NCBI GenBank assembly: GCA_015523685.1
Contig: WAJW01000042.1
Span: forward strand, 1-17,913
DNA: 17,913 nucleotides
Reading direction: 5' to 3'
Origin: Archaeoglobaceae archaeon
Lineage (GTDB): Archaea > Halobacteriota > Archaeoglobi > Archaeoglobales > JdFR-42
The notes under the pieces were generated by a model that saw only the letters and a list, made by a program, of their open reading frames with translations, was not told the origin of the DNA and searched no databases. The translations under genes and the position numbers were made by a program. Positions 7,148-16,001 of the stretch are shown one piece after another. Within the stretch, counting starts at the first letter, position 1, and the number at the start of each line of letters is the position of its first letter.

Positions 7148-7554
7148 TGACCGGTGGACTCGGGATCATATTTCACAGCGGTTCCTGTGATCGTGTAAAT
7201 CATGGATTGTCGATAGCAATCGGGGCTCTGGCCATGGGCTATGATGTGAAGATGTTCTTCACCCATTTTTCATTATTTCATCTCTCAGAGGATGGGGATA
7301 GAGACATCCGGTTCAGCGAATCTGATGAGTTTTATGAAGAAAGGTTCAGAAAATTCATTGAGAATGGAAACATACATACCATCAGAACGTTGATTCAGGA
7401 TTGCAAACGGCTTGGAGGGCATATTTACGTTTGTCCCGCCTCAATGGCACTGCTGAACATCTCCAGAGAGGAACTCATACCAGAGGTGGATGGCTCCATG
7501 GGTATAACGGCATTTCTTTCTGAAACTGAAGGGTATCGCCTGATTTTTATATGA
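7147..7554 (+). CDS. DsrE/DsrF-like family protein (COG2044 type)
   Basis: A small soluble protein of 135 residues with a DsrE-like fold pattern. The N-terminal strand GLGIIFHSG is followed by a helix (HGLSIAIGALAMGYDV), then KMFFTHF, and near the end VCPASMALLNISREELIP with Cys96, the position usually conserved as the sulfur-carrying cysteine in this family. Cys14 and Cys86 are further candidates. Family members act in sulfur relay with TusA-like proteins or in thiol redox chemistry, but many have no known role. Its ATG overlaps the hemerythrin stop as TGATG, so both proteins are made together. It converges with narK, with 36 bp between. The family is clear; the function is not. Confidence 0.8.
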   Translation: MTGGLGIIFHSGSCDRVNHGLSIAIGALAMGYDVKMFFTHFSLFHLSEDGDRDIRFSESDEFYEERFRKFIENGNIHTIRTLIQDCKRLGGHIYVCPASMALLNISREELIPEVDGSMGITAFLSETEGYRLIFI

Positions 7555-7570
7555 GCTATTGCAGGAATGC

Positions 7571-7589
7571 ATAAAATAAAAAAAGAGGG
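7571..7589 (-). terminator. T-rich terminator after narK
   Basis: Just past the narK stop the minus strand reads CCCTCTTTTTTTATTTTAT. A T-rich run of this kind is the usual intrinsic termination signal in archaea and would end the nar operon transcript before the converging DsrE-like gene. Confidence 0.55.
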
Positions 7590-7590
7590 T

Positions 7591-8904
7591 TTAATGAAGT
7601 TCGTGCCCGTACTTTTTCTTAAGCACTATCGAAATCAGTATTGACATCAGTGCAAGTGCGATGTAAACAACAAAACCCCTGGCGTATCCTATTTCTCCAA
7701 ACCTGTCAACGAAAAGGCCGAGAACAGGGGGTACAACGAATCCGCCGAAGGCGCCGAGACCTCCAACCCATCCACTTGCACCGCCCACAGCCTCAGGTAC
7801 ATATTTTGCAACGAGTTTGAAAACAGCAGCATTTGCTATTCCCATTCCTGCACCTATGAACAGTTCTCCGATGAAAGCAGGTGCAAATCCTGTGGACACC
7901 GTGAGTATCAGGGAGCCGATAAGCACGAGGGTGAAGCTGATGATAGCGGTCTTCTCTCCCCCTATCCTGTCACTGACGTGACCTCCGTACACCCTGATGA
8001 ATGATGCCAGCAGGGAAAATCCCGCACCCCCGAGTATTCCTGCCATTCTCAGATCAAACCCGTGAAACAGCCTCCAGTATGTCGGGAACCATGCGGTCAG
8101 TGCAAGAAATCCACCGAATGAGGTGAAGTAAAGTGCAACGAGGGCCCATGTCCTTCCTATCCTTGCGGAGATCTTCAGCGCATCCACAAGTGTACCAGAG
8201 GGAAACAGTTCTTGGCCTAGATCATTGGCTATCTCGATGGCCTCCTCTCTCTTTTTACCCTTCTTTATCAGCTGGAAGAAATATGCGTCATGGGCTATGA
8301 TCGCATAGACCACCGTTCCGGCAAGGAGGAACAAAAACCACGTTGCATATGCCCCCGGAAGGCCAAATGCCGCAAGAGCAAGGGGTATAAGAAGTGTAAA
8401 AAAGCCCGGGGCAGTGTTACCGAGTCCAGCATATGTGCCGAGTGCCCATCCCTGTTTTTTCTGCGGGAACCAGTACGATGTCTGGGGTATACCGACCGAG
8501 AAAGTGGCAACACCACACCCGCTGAGGGCTCCAAAAAGGAGTATGACCGGATACATATCCAATGTCAGATTATCCGGATAATACATGTACAGAATTGCCG
8601 TCAGGCCGGCCATGCCTATAACAGACAAAATCAGGAGGGTGAGCAGTGGTTTTTTTCCTCCGACCTTGTCCACCCATGCTCCAAAGGGAATCCTCAGGAG
8701 AGAGCCTGTAAGCTGTGGTATTGCCACAAGAAGCCCCATCATTGCTCCTGAAAGACCCATGACATCCCTGAACTCCTTGGCAGTCGGCCCATACAGAGAT
8801 ACCGCTGCAAATCCGACGAAGAAACCGAGGGTTGCTGCAATCAGGCCGAGTCTCGGATCTCCTTTCAGACCATATTTCTCAAGCAGATCTTTTTCCTTTT
8901 TCAT
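7591..8904 (-). CDS. narK: Nitrate/nitrite transporter NarK (MFS, NNP family)
   Basis: A 437-residue protein with about 12 hydrophobic segments, of the nitrate/nitrite porter branch of the major facilitator superfamily. Arg71 (in LLRIPFGAWVDK) and Arg304 (in SFIRVYGGHVSDR) match the two substrate-binding arginines of NarK, each next to an MFS loop motif. Two Gly-rich nitrate-signature segments are visible: GLGNTAPG (about 160-167) and GGLGAFGGF (about 381-389). It should exchange nitrate for nitrite or bring nitrate in with protons. It is the last gene of the operon, 27 bp after narI, with the ribosome site GGGAGTGA at 8909-8916. A transporter is needed if nitrate is reduced in the cytoplasm, which agrees with the Tat-less NarG. 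The direction of transport cannot be read from sequence. Confidence 0.92.
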   Translation of the reverse strand: MKKEKDLLEKYGLKGDPRLGLIAATLGFFVGFAAVSLYGPTAKEFRDVMGLSGAMMGLLVAIPQLTGSLLRIPFGAWVDKVGGKKPLLTLLILSVIGMAGLTAILYMYYPDNLTLDMYPVILLFGALSGCGVATFSVGIPQTSYWFPQKKQGWALGTYAGLGNTAPGFFTLLIPLALAAFGLPGAYATWFLFLLAGTVVYAIIAHDAYFFQLIKKGKKREEAIEIANDLGQELFPSGTLVDALKISARIGRTWALVALYFTSFGGFLALTAWFPTYWRLFHGFDLRMAGILGGAGFSLLASFIRVYGGHVSDRIGGEKTAIISFTLVLIGSLILTVSTGFAPAFIGELFIGAGMGIANAAVFKLVAKYVPEAVGGASGWVGGLGAFGGFVVPPVLGLFVDRFGEIGYARGFVVYIALALMSILISIVLKKKYGHELH

Positions 8905-8931
8905 CCAATCACTCCCGTAGGTTGTTCTGGT

Positions 8932-9606
8932 TTACAACTTCTTTCTGAAAGCCCACCTGTAGAGCAGAGGCGGGTCTTTGATGAAGTCTAAGGGGAGGAA
9001 AAGGAAATGGACGAACTTGGTGAATGGAAGCAATGCGAGTATCAGGAATGCCCCTGTTACATGAAGCTTGAATATAACGGGCAGACCCGAAACTATGGAT
9101 ATATCCGGGTTGAGGGTGAGAAGTGAATAGAGCCAGGGCACCGCGGTGTGAAGATACCACTCCATCCCCCATCTTGCAAAGATACCCATGTATACTCCAG
9201 TACCCGCCTGATAGAGCACGAGAAGGAGGAGTATCCAGTCCATATACCCCGAGATGTTTCTCAGGATACCTGATGAGAACCTCCTTAACAGCAAAACCAG
9301 ACTGCCTGTCAGAGCAAGAAGTCCGAGGGTCAGAGCAATGGATTCCATTGCGACAATGGCCTCAATCCCCGATAGGATCGACTGGACTGCGGATGGAAAA
9401 AGGAAGCCTATCAGATGTCCCGCGAGTATGAGGATTACTCCATAGTGCCAGGGTATGCTCCCCCATACGAGCTTTTTTCTCTCAAGAAATTGCGTTGAGA
9501 AAGCGCTCCAGTCGAGTCTGTTTGTTAGATATCTGTATGGAGTTACGAAAACCGCAAGAGCTATTGCAAAATATGGTATTATCACGAAGATTATAAGGTC
9601 GAGCAA
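8932..9606 (-). CDS. narI: Respiratory nitrate reductase gamma subunit, diheme cytochrome b (NarI)
   Basis: A 224-residue integral membrane protein (E. coli NarI has 225) with five likely transmembrane segments. It oxidises quinol and passes electrons through two b hemes to NarH. The four axial ligands are present: His54 and His64 (10 apart) and His182 and His200 (18 apart), the same spacings as His56/66 and His187/205 of E. coli. The start is a TTG at 9606 preceded by the strong ribosome site GGAGGTG (9612-9618), and it overlaps the end of narJ by 16 bp. Position and motifs leave little doubt. The native electron donor (menaquinol in Archaeoglobales relatives) is inferred. Confidence 0.94.
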   Translation of the reverse strand: MLDLIIFVIIPYFAIALAVFVTPYRYLTNRLDWSAFSTQFLERKKLVWGSIPWHYGVILILAGHLIGFLFPSAVQSILSGIEAIVAMESIALTLGLLALTGSLVLLLRRFSSGILRNISGYMDWILLLLVLYQAGTGVYMGIFARWGMEWYLHTAVPWLYSLLTLNPDISIVSGLPVIFKLHVTGAFLILALLPFTKFVHFLFLPLDFIKDPPLLYRWAFRKKL

Positions 9607-10157
9607 TCTACCACCTCCCTTTCCGGATTTATGCCATCATTTTCAGTTTCACCCACCTCTGAAAGACATATGGAGAAAACGAGGTTAATGATGGACCGAT
9701 ATGGCGTGTTTTTCTCTCTTATGCTCTCAGACATCTTTTCAAGCCCCTCGAGTATTCTGGTGGAGAGAAAATTGATTCTATCAGGCCTCTTCAAATGAGA
9801 CATGAAATCAAGGATGATATGAATGTGATCGGGAAGCTCATGAGAAGCCTCTCTGTATCCTGACATCCTGTATATCTCCTTCAGCTTAACCATGAACTCC
9901 CCTTTCTTGTAGCTCTCGCCAAAAAGGTGATGTGAGATGTACGGAGCACAGAGAGGATATATATCAAATGTTCTCACATACTCCTCTTCTATCTTCCCCG
10001 GAGGACTATTCTGAATGAATTCAGCGAACTCACTGATATCAAGGCCATACTCATGTGATAGCTCCCTGAGTTTATCCAGGTAAGAGATCAGATTTTCCTT
10101 GTTCTCCGGATATCTCAGATATTCTGAGAGAATCCTGTAAACTTCTCTCATTTTCAC
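9591..10157 (-). CDS. narJ: Nitrate reductase molybdenum cofactor assembly chaperone (NarJ)
   Basis: A helical cytoplasmic chaperone of 188 residues. The family core is visible: EEYVRTFDIYPLCAPYISHHLFGES at about residues 58-82 (EYxxxFD, Pro-rich loop), FMVKLKEIYRMSGY, then ELPDHIHIILDFM. NarJ binds the N-terminus of NarG and holds the apoenzyme until the bis-MGD cofactor and the FS0 cluster are inserted and the complex docks on NarI; it is not part of the final enzyme. The chosen start is a GTG at 10157 that overlaps the narH stop (GTGA), with GGAGGGG 6 nt upstream; an ATG two codons on (10151) is possible. The gene overlaps narI by 16 bp. Confidence 0.92.
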   Translation of the reverse strand: MKMREVYRILSEYLRYPENKENLISYLDKLRELSHEYGLDISEFAEFIQNSPPGKIEEEYVRTFDIYPLCAPYISHHLFGESYKKGEFMVKLKEIYRMSGYREASHELPDHIHIILDFMSHLKRPDRINFLSTRILEGLEKMSESIREKNTPYRSIINLVFSICLSEVGETENDGINPEREVVDCSTL

Positions 10158-11614
10158 CGGTCTCCCCTCCTCCCGGTTCTGAATATACCGAATCCCTTTC
10201 CACCCTTTCTGGATTCAGCAGATTCAACGTCAAGATATTCCCTATGTGCCGGCGGAATGGCAAATCTTTCACCATATTTCGCAAGAGAGAACAGTCTGTA
10301 GAGTCTGTTTGCATCTTCTGATGTGAGCCCTCCCTTTTTAAGATCAGAATCATCTGGAGATTCCCCGAGATTTTTGGATCTCATATATGTTCTGAGAGCA
10401 ATCAGTTTATCCAGCACGTCCATGACGATTCTCTCGTTCCCGGCAGAGAACAGATTTGAAAGGTATTCCACCGGAACCCTGAGATGATCTCTTTCAGGGA
10501 TCTCATCGTGATCGTATATTTCATATGTATCCCTCTGGATTGCCAGAACGGGTGAAAGAGGAGGTACATAGAATGTCATGGGAACCGTTCTGAATTCGGG
10601 ATGTAGTGGAAGTGCAAGCTCATATTCTTTTATAAGAGTGTAGGCAGGAGATCTTCTCGCGTATATCAACCAGCTATCGGGTATTCCATTCTCCTTTGCA
10701 GATTCAATAACGGTCTCCTCGAAGGGGTCGAGAATTATCTTTCTCTGGGCATCAACCAGATCCATATCCCTTGACTTTATGACCTCGTCTATCCTGTCCG
10801 CATCGTAAAGCACGACACCCACGTATCTGATCTTGCCCACGCAGCTGTGTGCACATGCATTTGCCTGACCGGTCTCAACCCTTGGATAACAGAATATGCA
10901 TTTCTCTGATTTTCCCGTTGTCCAGTTGTAATATACCTTCTTGTAGGGGCAAGCGGTTACGCAGAACCTCCATCCCCTGCATGTGTTCTGGTCAACAAGG
11001 ACAATACCATCTTCACCTCTTTTGTAAATCGCTCTCTGGGGACATGCAGCGACACATGCGGGATTCAGACAGTGATTGCATATCCTGGGGAGATAGAACA
11101 TAAAGATCTTTTCAAATGTGCCCATTATCCCCGATTCTTCGAGATTCACATCCTTTTCTGCATAGAGGGGTGATCCGCTCAGATCATCGTCCCAGTTCGG
11201 ACCGGATTCAATCTCTATTCTCTCACCCGAAATAAGCGATATGGGGTCTGCCACAGGCTGATCATCAGTTTCAGGAGAGTTATACAGATTTGAATAATCG
11301 TATGTCCATGGGTGATAGTAATCTTCGAGTTTTGGCATGTAGGGCTGGTAGAATATACCAAGGAGGGTCGTGAGCTTGCTGAATGCTCTCAGCCGCACAT
11401 TCTGCCCCTTCTTTATCCAGCCTCCTCTGTATTTATTCTGATCCTCCCAGAAATAGGGGTATCCAGCTCCGGGTTTTGTCTCAACATTGTTCCACCACAT
11501 GTATTCTGCCCCTTTCCGGTCGGTCCAGATGTTCTTGCATGATATACTGCAGGTGTGGCATCCAAGACACTTATCGAGGTTGAAAACCATAACAGGTTGT
11601 GCTCTAACGTCCAT
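10154..11614 (-). CDS. narH: Respiratory nitrate reductase beta subunit, iron-sulfur protein (NarH)
   Basis: The electron-transfer subunit, 486 residues from the chosen start. Four cysteine groups carry its clusters: CLGCHTCSISC near residues 16-26, CNHCLNPACVAACP, CRGWRFCVTACP and CIFCYPRVETGQANACAHSC. The tryptophan in CRGW replaces one cysteine, the family's mark of a [3Fe-4S] cluster beside three [4Fe-4S] clusters. I start at the ATG at 11614, which aligns with E. coli NarH and has GAGGTGA 5 nt upstream; a GTG three codons earlier (11623) would overlap the narG stop. There is no signal peptide, so it sits with NarG on the cytoplasmic face. The C-terminus is shorter and differs from the E. 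coli protein. Confidence 0.95.
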   Translation of the reverse strand: MDVRAQPVMVFNLDKCLGCHTCSISCKNIWTDRKGAEYMWWNNVETKPGAGYPYFWEDQNKYRGGWIKKGQNVRLRAFSKLTTLLGIFYQPYMPKLEDYYHPWTYDYSNLYNSPETDDQPVADPISLISGERIEIESGPNWDDDLSGSPLYAEKDVNLEESGIMGTFEKIFMFYLPRICNHCLNPACVAACPQRAIYKRGEDGIVLVDQNTCRGWRFCVTACPYKKVYYNWTTGKSEKCIFCYPRVETGQANACAHSCVGKIRYVGVVLYDADRIDEVIKSRDMDLVDAQRKIILDPFEETVIESAKENGIPDSWLIYARRSPAYTLIKEYELALPLHPEFRTVPMTFYVPPLSPVLAIQRDTYEIYDHDEIPERDHLRVPVEYLSNLFSAGNERIVMDVLDKLIALRTYMRSKNLGESPDDSDLKKGGLTSEDANRLYRLFSLAKYGERFAIPPAHREYLDVESAESRKGGKGFGIFRTGRRGDR

Positions 11615-11619
11615 CTGAA

Positions 11620-14600
11620 TCACCTCTCGAGTTTCCTCACAACAACGTATGTGTCCCTGTTAACTCCGGTCGGTCCCCAGTAGTTGAATGAGTAGCTGAA
11701 CTGGGCGTATCCTCCAGCCATGAGCAGAGGTTTAAGTCTGATTCTCGTGACGCTGTTATGAACTCCTCCTCTTCTTCCTGTTTTTTTCGATCTGGGGATA
11801 TACAGTGTCCTCTCGGGAGCATGGTACATTATCGCCATACCTCTGGGAACTCTTGCGGTGACGATTGCCCTGCATACAATAACCCCATTTGAATTGAAAA
11901 CCTCAACCCAGTCATTGTCATTGATTCCCGCATTTCTCGCATCCTGATCATTTATCCATACCACCTGACCACCTCTCGAAATGGTCAGCATTCTCAGATT
12001 GTCGTAGTATGTTGAATGGATACTCCACTTTCCATGAGGTGTGATGAAATTGAGAATCAACCCTCCATCTTCCTGAAGCTCGTCCAGGATCCTGGGAGTC
12101 AGTCTTGGCTTGAACGTTGGAAGACTCTCATAAAACGCCAGATAATACGGATGGTCGAGATAGAGTTCCTGTCTCCCGCTCAGCGTTCTCCACGGAATCT
12201 CAAATTCAACATTAAGGGTGAAGGGAGAGTAGCTCCTTCCGTCATTAATGTTACCACTCCATACGGGACTTGTTAAAAACCTTCTCGGCTGAGCCTTTAT
12301 ATCATCGAATGTGATCCTTACACTCCTGTATGGCTCAGATAACTGTGAAAGGGGCTTTCCAACTCTTTTTTCAAGATTTTTAAAGGCTCTGTAACAGATC
12401 TCACCGTTGGTCTCGGGTGCGAATGCAAGAATGATCTCTGCCACTGTGGAGTCCCTTTCGAGGGATATATACCTCTCTCCGTTCCATTCCACTGTTTCAA
12501 GATCTTCTTTTAACTTTTCATAGATGTCTTCAGCATCCCAGGAAACGCCATGTGCCCCGAGATTTTTCATACCCGGGCCAAGAGAAATGTACTTTCTGTA
12601 CAGTCCGGGATAGTCTCTCTCAACAATCACAAGCTTGTGCATGGTCTTTCCGGGAATCGGGTCGCACTCACCCGCCCTCCAGTCTTTTACATCCTTCTGG
12701 GTTATTTCATCTGGAGAATCGTGCATGAGTGGAATGGCAAGCACATCCTTTACGGGAGCGGAGAAATGCTTCTCCGCTAGCTCACTGAATTTTTCAGCTA
12801 TCAACTTGAATATATCCCAGTCCGATTTTGCCTCCCAGGATGGCGAAACAGCACCGCCAAGGCAGTTCATGAATGTATGGAGATCAGTGGACTGGAGATC
12901 GTCTTTTTCATACCAGTGGGCTGCAGGAAGAACTATGTCGGAGTACATGGCAGAGGTGTCCATTCTGAAGTTCAGATCAACAATGAGATCGAGCTTACCC
13001 TCGGGAGCCTCCCGCCATTTAACCTCTCTGACGAGATCTTTTGAGACCTCTTTTGCCATGACGTTGCTGTTCGGTGCGCCGACAAAATGTTTCAGGAAAT
13101 ATTCATGCCCCTTTGGACTTGAACCTATTGCATTGGCCCTCCAGATGAACCACACCCTTGGCCAGTTCTCCTCGGCATCCGGATCTTCAACAGCATACTT
13201 CAGATCTCCACTCTTCAGTCTTTCAACTATTTTATCAACAACCTCTCCATCATTATCAGCACCTGCCCTGTATGCCTTTTTAACGATTTCAATGGGATTT
13301 TCGTTAAACTGGGGATAGAAAGGAAGCCATCCGAGCCTTACCGCCTTAACATTGAAGTCGATGGTATGCCCGGGCAATCCCTCGGGGTCAACAGGATTTA
13401 TGTAACCGCATCCATCGTATCTCCACTGATCTGTATGGATATAGAAAAAGCTCGGAGCATTCTGCAATCTCGGGGGTTTTATCCAGTCAAGGGCAAAGGC
13501 CACTGAAGCCCATGAAGCCACGGGAGCCACCTTCTCCTGCCCCACATAGTGTGCGAGACCTCCACCATTCTTCCCCACACTTCCGGTAAGAATGAGTGCG
13601 GTTATGACCGCTCTGTAGTTGAGATCGTTGTGGAACCAGTGATTCAGACCGGGGCCTATTATCACAAGATTCCTGCCCTCTGTTTTCTCTCCGTTCTCTC
13701 CCCATTCTCTTGCTATTTTCGTCACCGTGTCCCTTCCAATTCCGGAGTACTTCTCCTGCCATGCGGGAGTAAATGGCCTGGGGTCACTGTAGTCTTCGGG
13801 ATAATCTCCAGGGAGGTCACGTGATATGCCGAGATGCGATGCAAGAAGCTCAAAAACAGTTGTTACAACAGCCTCTCCATCCACAGTCCTGACAGCCCGG
13901 GCGGGAACTCCCCTTATGCTCTCTCCGTAATCTTCGTAGAAAAACCTGACCATGACTGGATCGCCATCAACCGTCAGGGTAACATCTATATCTCCCTCAT
14001 CCACAGCATCCTTCATCTCGAGATTCCATTTACCCCCATTGCTTGCCCATCTGAATCCTATGCTCCCATTTGGAATTCTCACATTTCCATCCTTGTCAAA
14101 AACGCATAGAACCCAGTCAGAATTTTCAATGGATTTTCCTCTTTCAATTTCAGAGGCTCGCAGGAACCTGTCGGGAACGTATACATCCCCATCTTTTTTC
14201 AGTTTTACAAGGAATGGGAGATCAGTATATTTTTTTGCATATTCTGCGAAATACGGTACCTCCCTTTCGAAATAAAATTCTTTCATCAGCACATGATTCA
14301 CGCCCATCCAGAATGCCGAATCATGTCCCTGCTCCACGGGGATCCATATATCAGCATATTTGCTGACCTGATTGTAATCGGGTGCGAAAACAACCACCTT
14401 GGCTCCACGGTATCTGGCCTCTGAGAGAAAATGTGTGTCAGGGGTTCGGGTCATGTTCGGGTTTGAGCCCATCACAGCAATGAATCCTGCATTGTACCAG
14501 TCAGCAGACTCGTTTACGTCGGTCTGCTCACCCCATACCTGGGGGGAAGATGGGGGAAGATCGCAGTACCAGTCATAGAAACTGAGACATACCCCTCCAA

Positions 14601-15180
14601 GAAGCTGAAGAAATCTCGCACCAGAAGAATAGCTCACCATCGACATCGCAGGGATCGGAGTGAAGCCTATTATCCTGTCAGGCCCAAATCTTTTAATCGT
14701 GTATATTAACGAAGCGGAAATGATCTCGATTACCTCATCCCAGGTGGTTCTTCTGAATCCACCCATCCCCCTCTTTCTTACATATCTGGATCTCAGTTCC
14801 GGATTTTCAACGATGCTCTTCCATGCATTAACCGGGTCTCCAAATCTGGCCTTGGCATCTCTCCAGAGATCAAGCAGAACTCCCCTTATGTAAGGGAACT
14901 TGGGTCTTAAGGGGCTGTAGAGATACCATGAAGCGCTTATTCCTCTCTGACAACCTCTCGGCTCATAATTAGGAATCTCAGAGTTGAACTGGGGGTAATC
15001 GGTGGCCTGAAGCTCCCAGGTGACGATTCCATCCTTAACATACACCCACCAGCTACAGCTCCCTGTACAGTTAGCGCCATGGGTGCTCCTGACCACCTTA
15101 TCGTACTGCCATCGATTCCTGTAAAATTCTTCCCAGCTCCTGAGTTCTGGAGAGAATACATCTTTAAAACGTCCTGCCAT
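11620..15180 (-). CDS. narG: Respiratory nitrate reductase alpha subunit, molybdopterin catalytic subunit (NarG)
   Basis: Reduces nitrate to nitrite at a Mo-bis-MGD centre. The protein is 1186 residues, close to the 1247 of E. coli NarG. The FS0 cluster ligands His34, Cys38, Cys42 and Cys77 keep the exact spacing of the E. coli enzyme. The Mo ligand is Asp207 in WYCDLPP, the equivalent of E. coli Asp222. GEQTDVNESADWYN and other molybdopterin-binding blocks follow. The N-terminus (MAGRFKDVFSPELRSW) has no twin-arginine signal, unlike most described archaeal NarG proteins, so the active site should face the cytoplasm. The ATG follows the narC stop with no gap, and the ribosome site GGAGGGTGA lies inside the end of narC. 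Overall sequence is strikingly like the bacterial n-side enzyme. Confidence 0.96.
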   Translation of the reverse strand: MAGRFKDVFSPELRSWEEFYRNRWQYDKVVRSTHGANCTGSCSWWVYVKDGIVTWELQATDYPQFNSEIPNYEPRGCQRGISASWYLYSPLRPKFPYIRGVLLDLWRDAKARFGDPVNAWKSIVENPELRSRYVRKRGMGGFRRTTWDEVIEIISASLIYTIKRFGPDRIIGFTPIPAMSMVSYSSGARFLQLLGGVCLSFYDWYCDLPPSSPQVWGEQTDVNESADWYNAGFIAVMGSNPNMTRTPDTHFLSEARYRGAKVVVFAPDYNQVSKYADIWIPVEQGHDSAFWMGVNHVLMKEFYFEREVPYFAEYAKKYTDLPFLVKLKKDGDVYVPDRFLRASEIERGKSIENSDWVLCVFDKDGNVRIPNGSIGFRWASNGGKWNLEMKDAVDEGDIDVTLTVDGDPVMVRFFYEDYGESIRGVPARAVRTVDGEAVVTTVFELLASHLGISRDLPGDYPEDYSDPRPFTPAWQEKYSGIGRDTVTKIAREWGENGEKTEGRNLVIIGPGLNHWFHNDLNYRAVITALILTGSVGKNGGGLAHYVGQEKVAPVASWASVAFALDWIKPPRLQNAPSFFYIHTDQWRYDGCGYINPVDPEGLPGHTIDFNVKAVRLGWLPFYPQFNENPIEIVKKAYRAGADNDGEVVDKIVERLKSGDLKYAVEDPDAEENWPRVWFIWRANAIGSSPKGHEYFLKHFVGAPNSNVMAKEVSKDLVREVKWREAPEGKLDLIVDLNFRMDTSAMYSDIVLPAAHWYEKDDLQSTDLHTFMNCLGGAVSPSWEAKSDWDIFKLIAEKFSELAEKHFSAPVKDVLAIPLMHDSPDEITQKDVKDWRAGECDPIPGKTMHKLVIVERDYPGLYRKYISLGPGMKNLGAHGVSWDAEDIYEKLKEDLETVEWNGERYISLERDSTVAEIILAFAPETNGEICYRAFKNLEKRVGKPLSQLSEPYRSVRITFDDIKAQPRRFLTSPVWSGNINDGRSYSPFTLNVEFEIPWRTLSGRQELYLDHPYYLAFYESLPTFKPRLTPRILDELQEDGGLILNFITPHGKWSIHSTYYDNLRMLTISRGGQVVWINDQDARNAGINDNDWVEVFNSNGVIVCRAIVTARVPRGMAIMYHAPERTLYIPRSKKTGRRGGVHNSVTRIRLKPLLMAGGYAQFSYSFNYWGPTGVNRDTYVVVRKLER

Positions 15181-15966
15181 TTATTTCACCCTCCTTGAGT
15201 ACAGCCAAATTATCCCCATTGCAACCAGAAACAGCATTACACCTGAAATGGGATACATTCCACCTGATTTTACCTGTTTTTTCTGAGCTTTACTTCCTGT
15301 TTCTTTGAAAAATGCGATCATATCAGCAATTTCCTCCTCTGAGAGTTTTTTATTTTTATAAACGTCTTTCATAACAGGGAATTGCAGAGTTTGAAGAACT
15401 CCACGGAGGCCCTTTTCTCCGAGCTTTCCATACAGATCGCTTAAGTCGGGAGCAAGTGTCCCTCCCTGAATACCTGCTCCTCTTGCCGAATGGCATGAGA
15501 TACAGGGAGGACCTCCAGCCGAAAATCTTTTCTCTCCTGTGAAATACATCTTTCCAGAGATGGGATCTCCTTCCAATGCAGGAGCAGATGGTTGCTCAGC
15601 CGGCTGTTTCTCCACCGGAGTTTCCCGGGGAGCTCCTGCGGAAAATCCTTTCAGGTACTCTATTATTTTATCTGCCTCTTCATCGCTTACACCAAGATTT
15701 GGCATCTGGAATCCATATCTGGCAATGAGCTCCATCATTGTCGGATCGTTTTCCTGAACAAGCTTATCCGGGTTGGTTATTATTGTCTTTATCCACTGTA
15801 TGTCTCTTCTGTCTGTAACACCCTGCAGATCCGGCCCGGATAGATCTCCACCCCCGATCTTGTGACAGCCGGCACATTTTGTGTAAAAGATATCCTCGCC
15901 TGTCTGTGCGGACGCAACTCCGGAGAAAATCAGCATAAAAAAGAGGATTGTAATTATTCCCCGCAT
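15181..15966 (-). CDS. narC: Membrane-anchored diheme cytochrome c (NarC-like)
   Basis: First gene of the nar operon, 261 residues. It has a signal peptide (residues 1-20, ending ASA), a first cytochrome c domain with CAGCH at 31-35 and probable Met ligand 89 (FQMPNL), and a Pro-rich linker at about 112-130. A second domain has CISCH at 155-159 and candidate Met199 (FPVMKD), and a transmembrane anchor at about 238-256 precedes a basic tail. Both hemes are thus outside the cell. In Thermus thermophilus the nar operon also begins with a diheme cytochrome c gene, narC, needed for active nitrate reductase; gene order here is the same through narK. The role of taking electrons from the quinol-oxidising part or passing them to another reductase is inferred. 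The ribosome site AAGGAGG lies 8 nt upstream. Confidence 0.87.
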   Translation of the reverse strand: MRGIITILFFMLIFSGVASAQTGEDIFYTKCAGCHKIGGGDLSGPDLQGVTDRRDIQWIKTIITNPDKLVQENDPTMMELIARYGFQMPNLGVSDEEADKIIEYLKGFSAGAPRETPVEKQPAEQPSAPALEGDPISGKMYFTGEKRFSAGGPPCISCHSARGAGIQGGTLAPDLSDLYGKLGEKGLRGVLQTLQFPVMKDVYKNKKLSEEEIADMIAFFKETGSKAQKKQVKSGGMYPISGVMLFLVAMGIIWLYSRRVK

Positions 15967-16001
15967 TCACAAAACCTCCTTACCTCAATTTTATGTACAA
16001 T

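Noticed and set aside
12635..13318. Plus-strand open frame of 227 codons inside narG
   Set aside because: Antisense to conserved NarG sequence; length is a by-product of codon bias.
14495..14545. Aspartate in QTDVNESADW of NarG as the molybdenum ligand
   Set aside because: By counting against E. coli NarG the ligand Asp222 corresponds to the aspartate in WYCDLPP (Asp207), not the one in QTDV.
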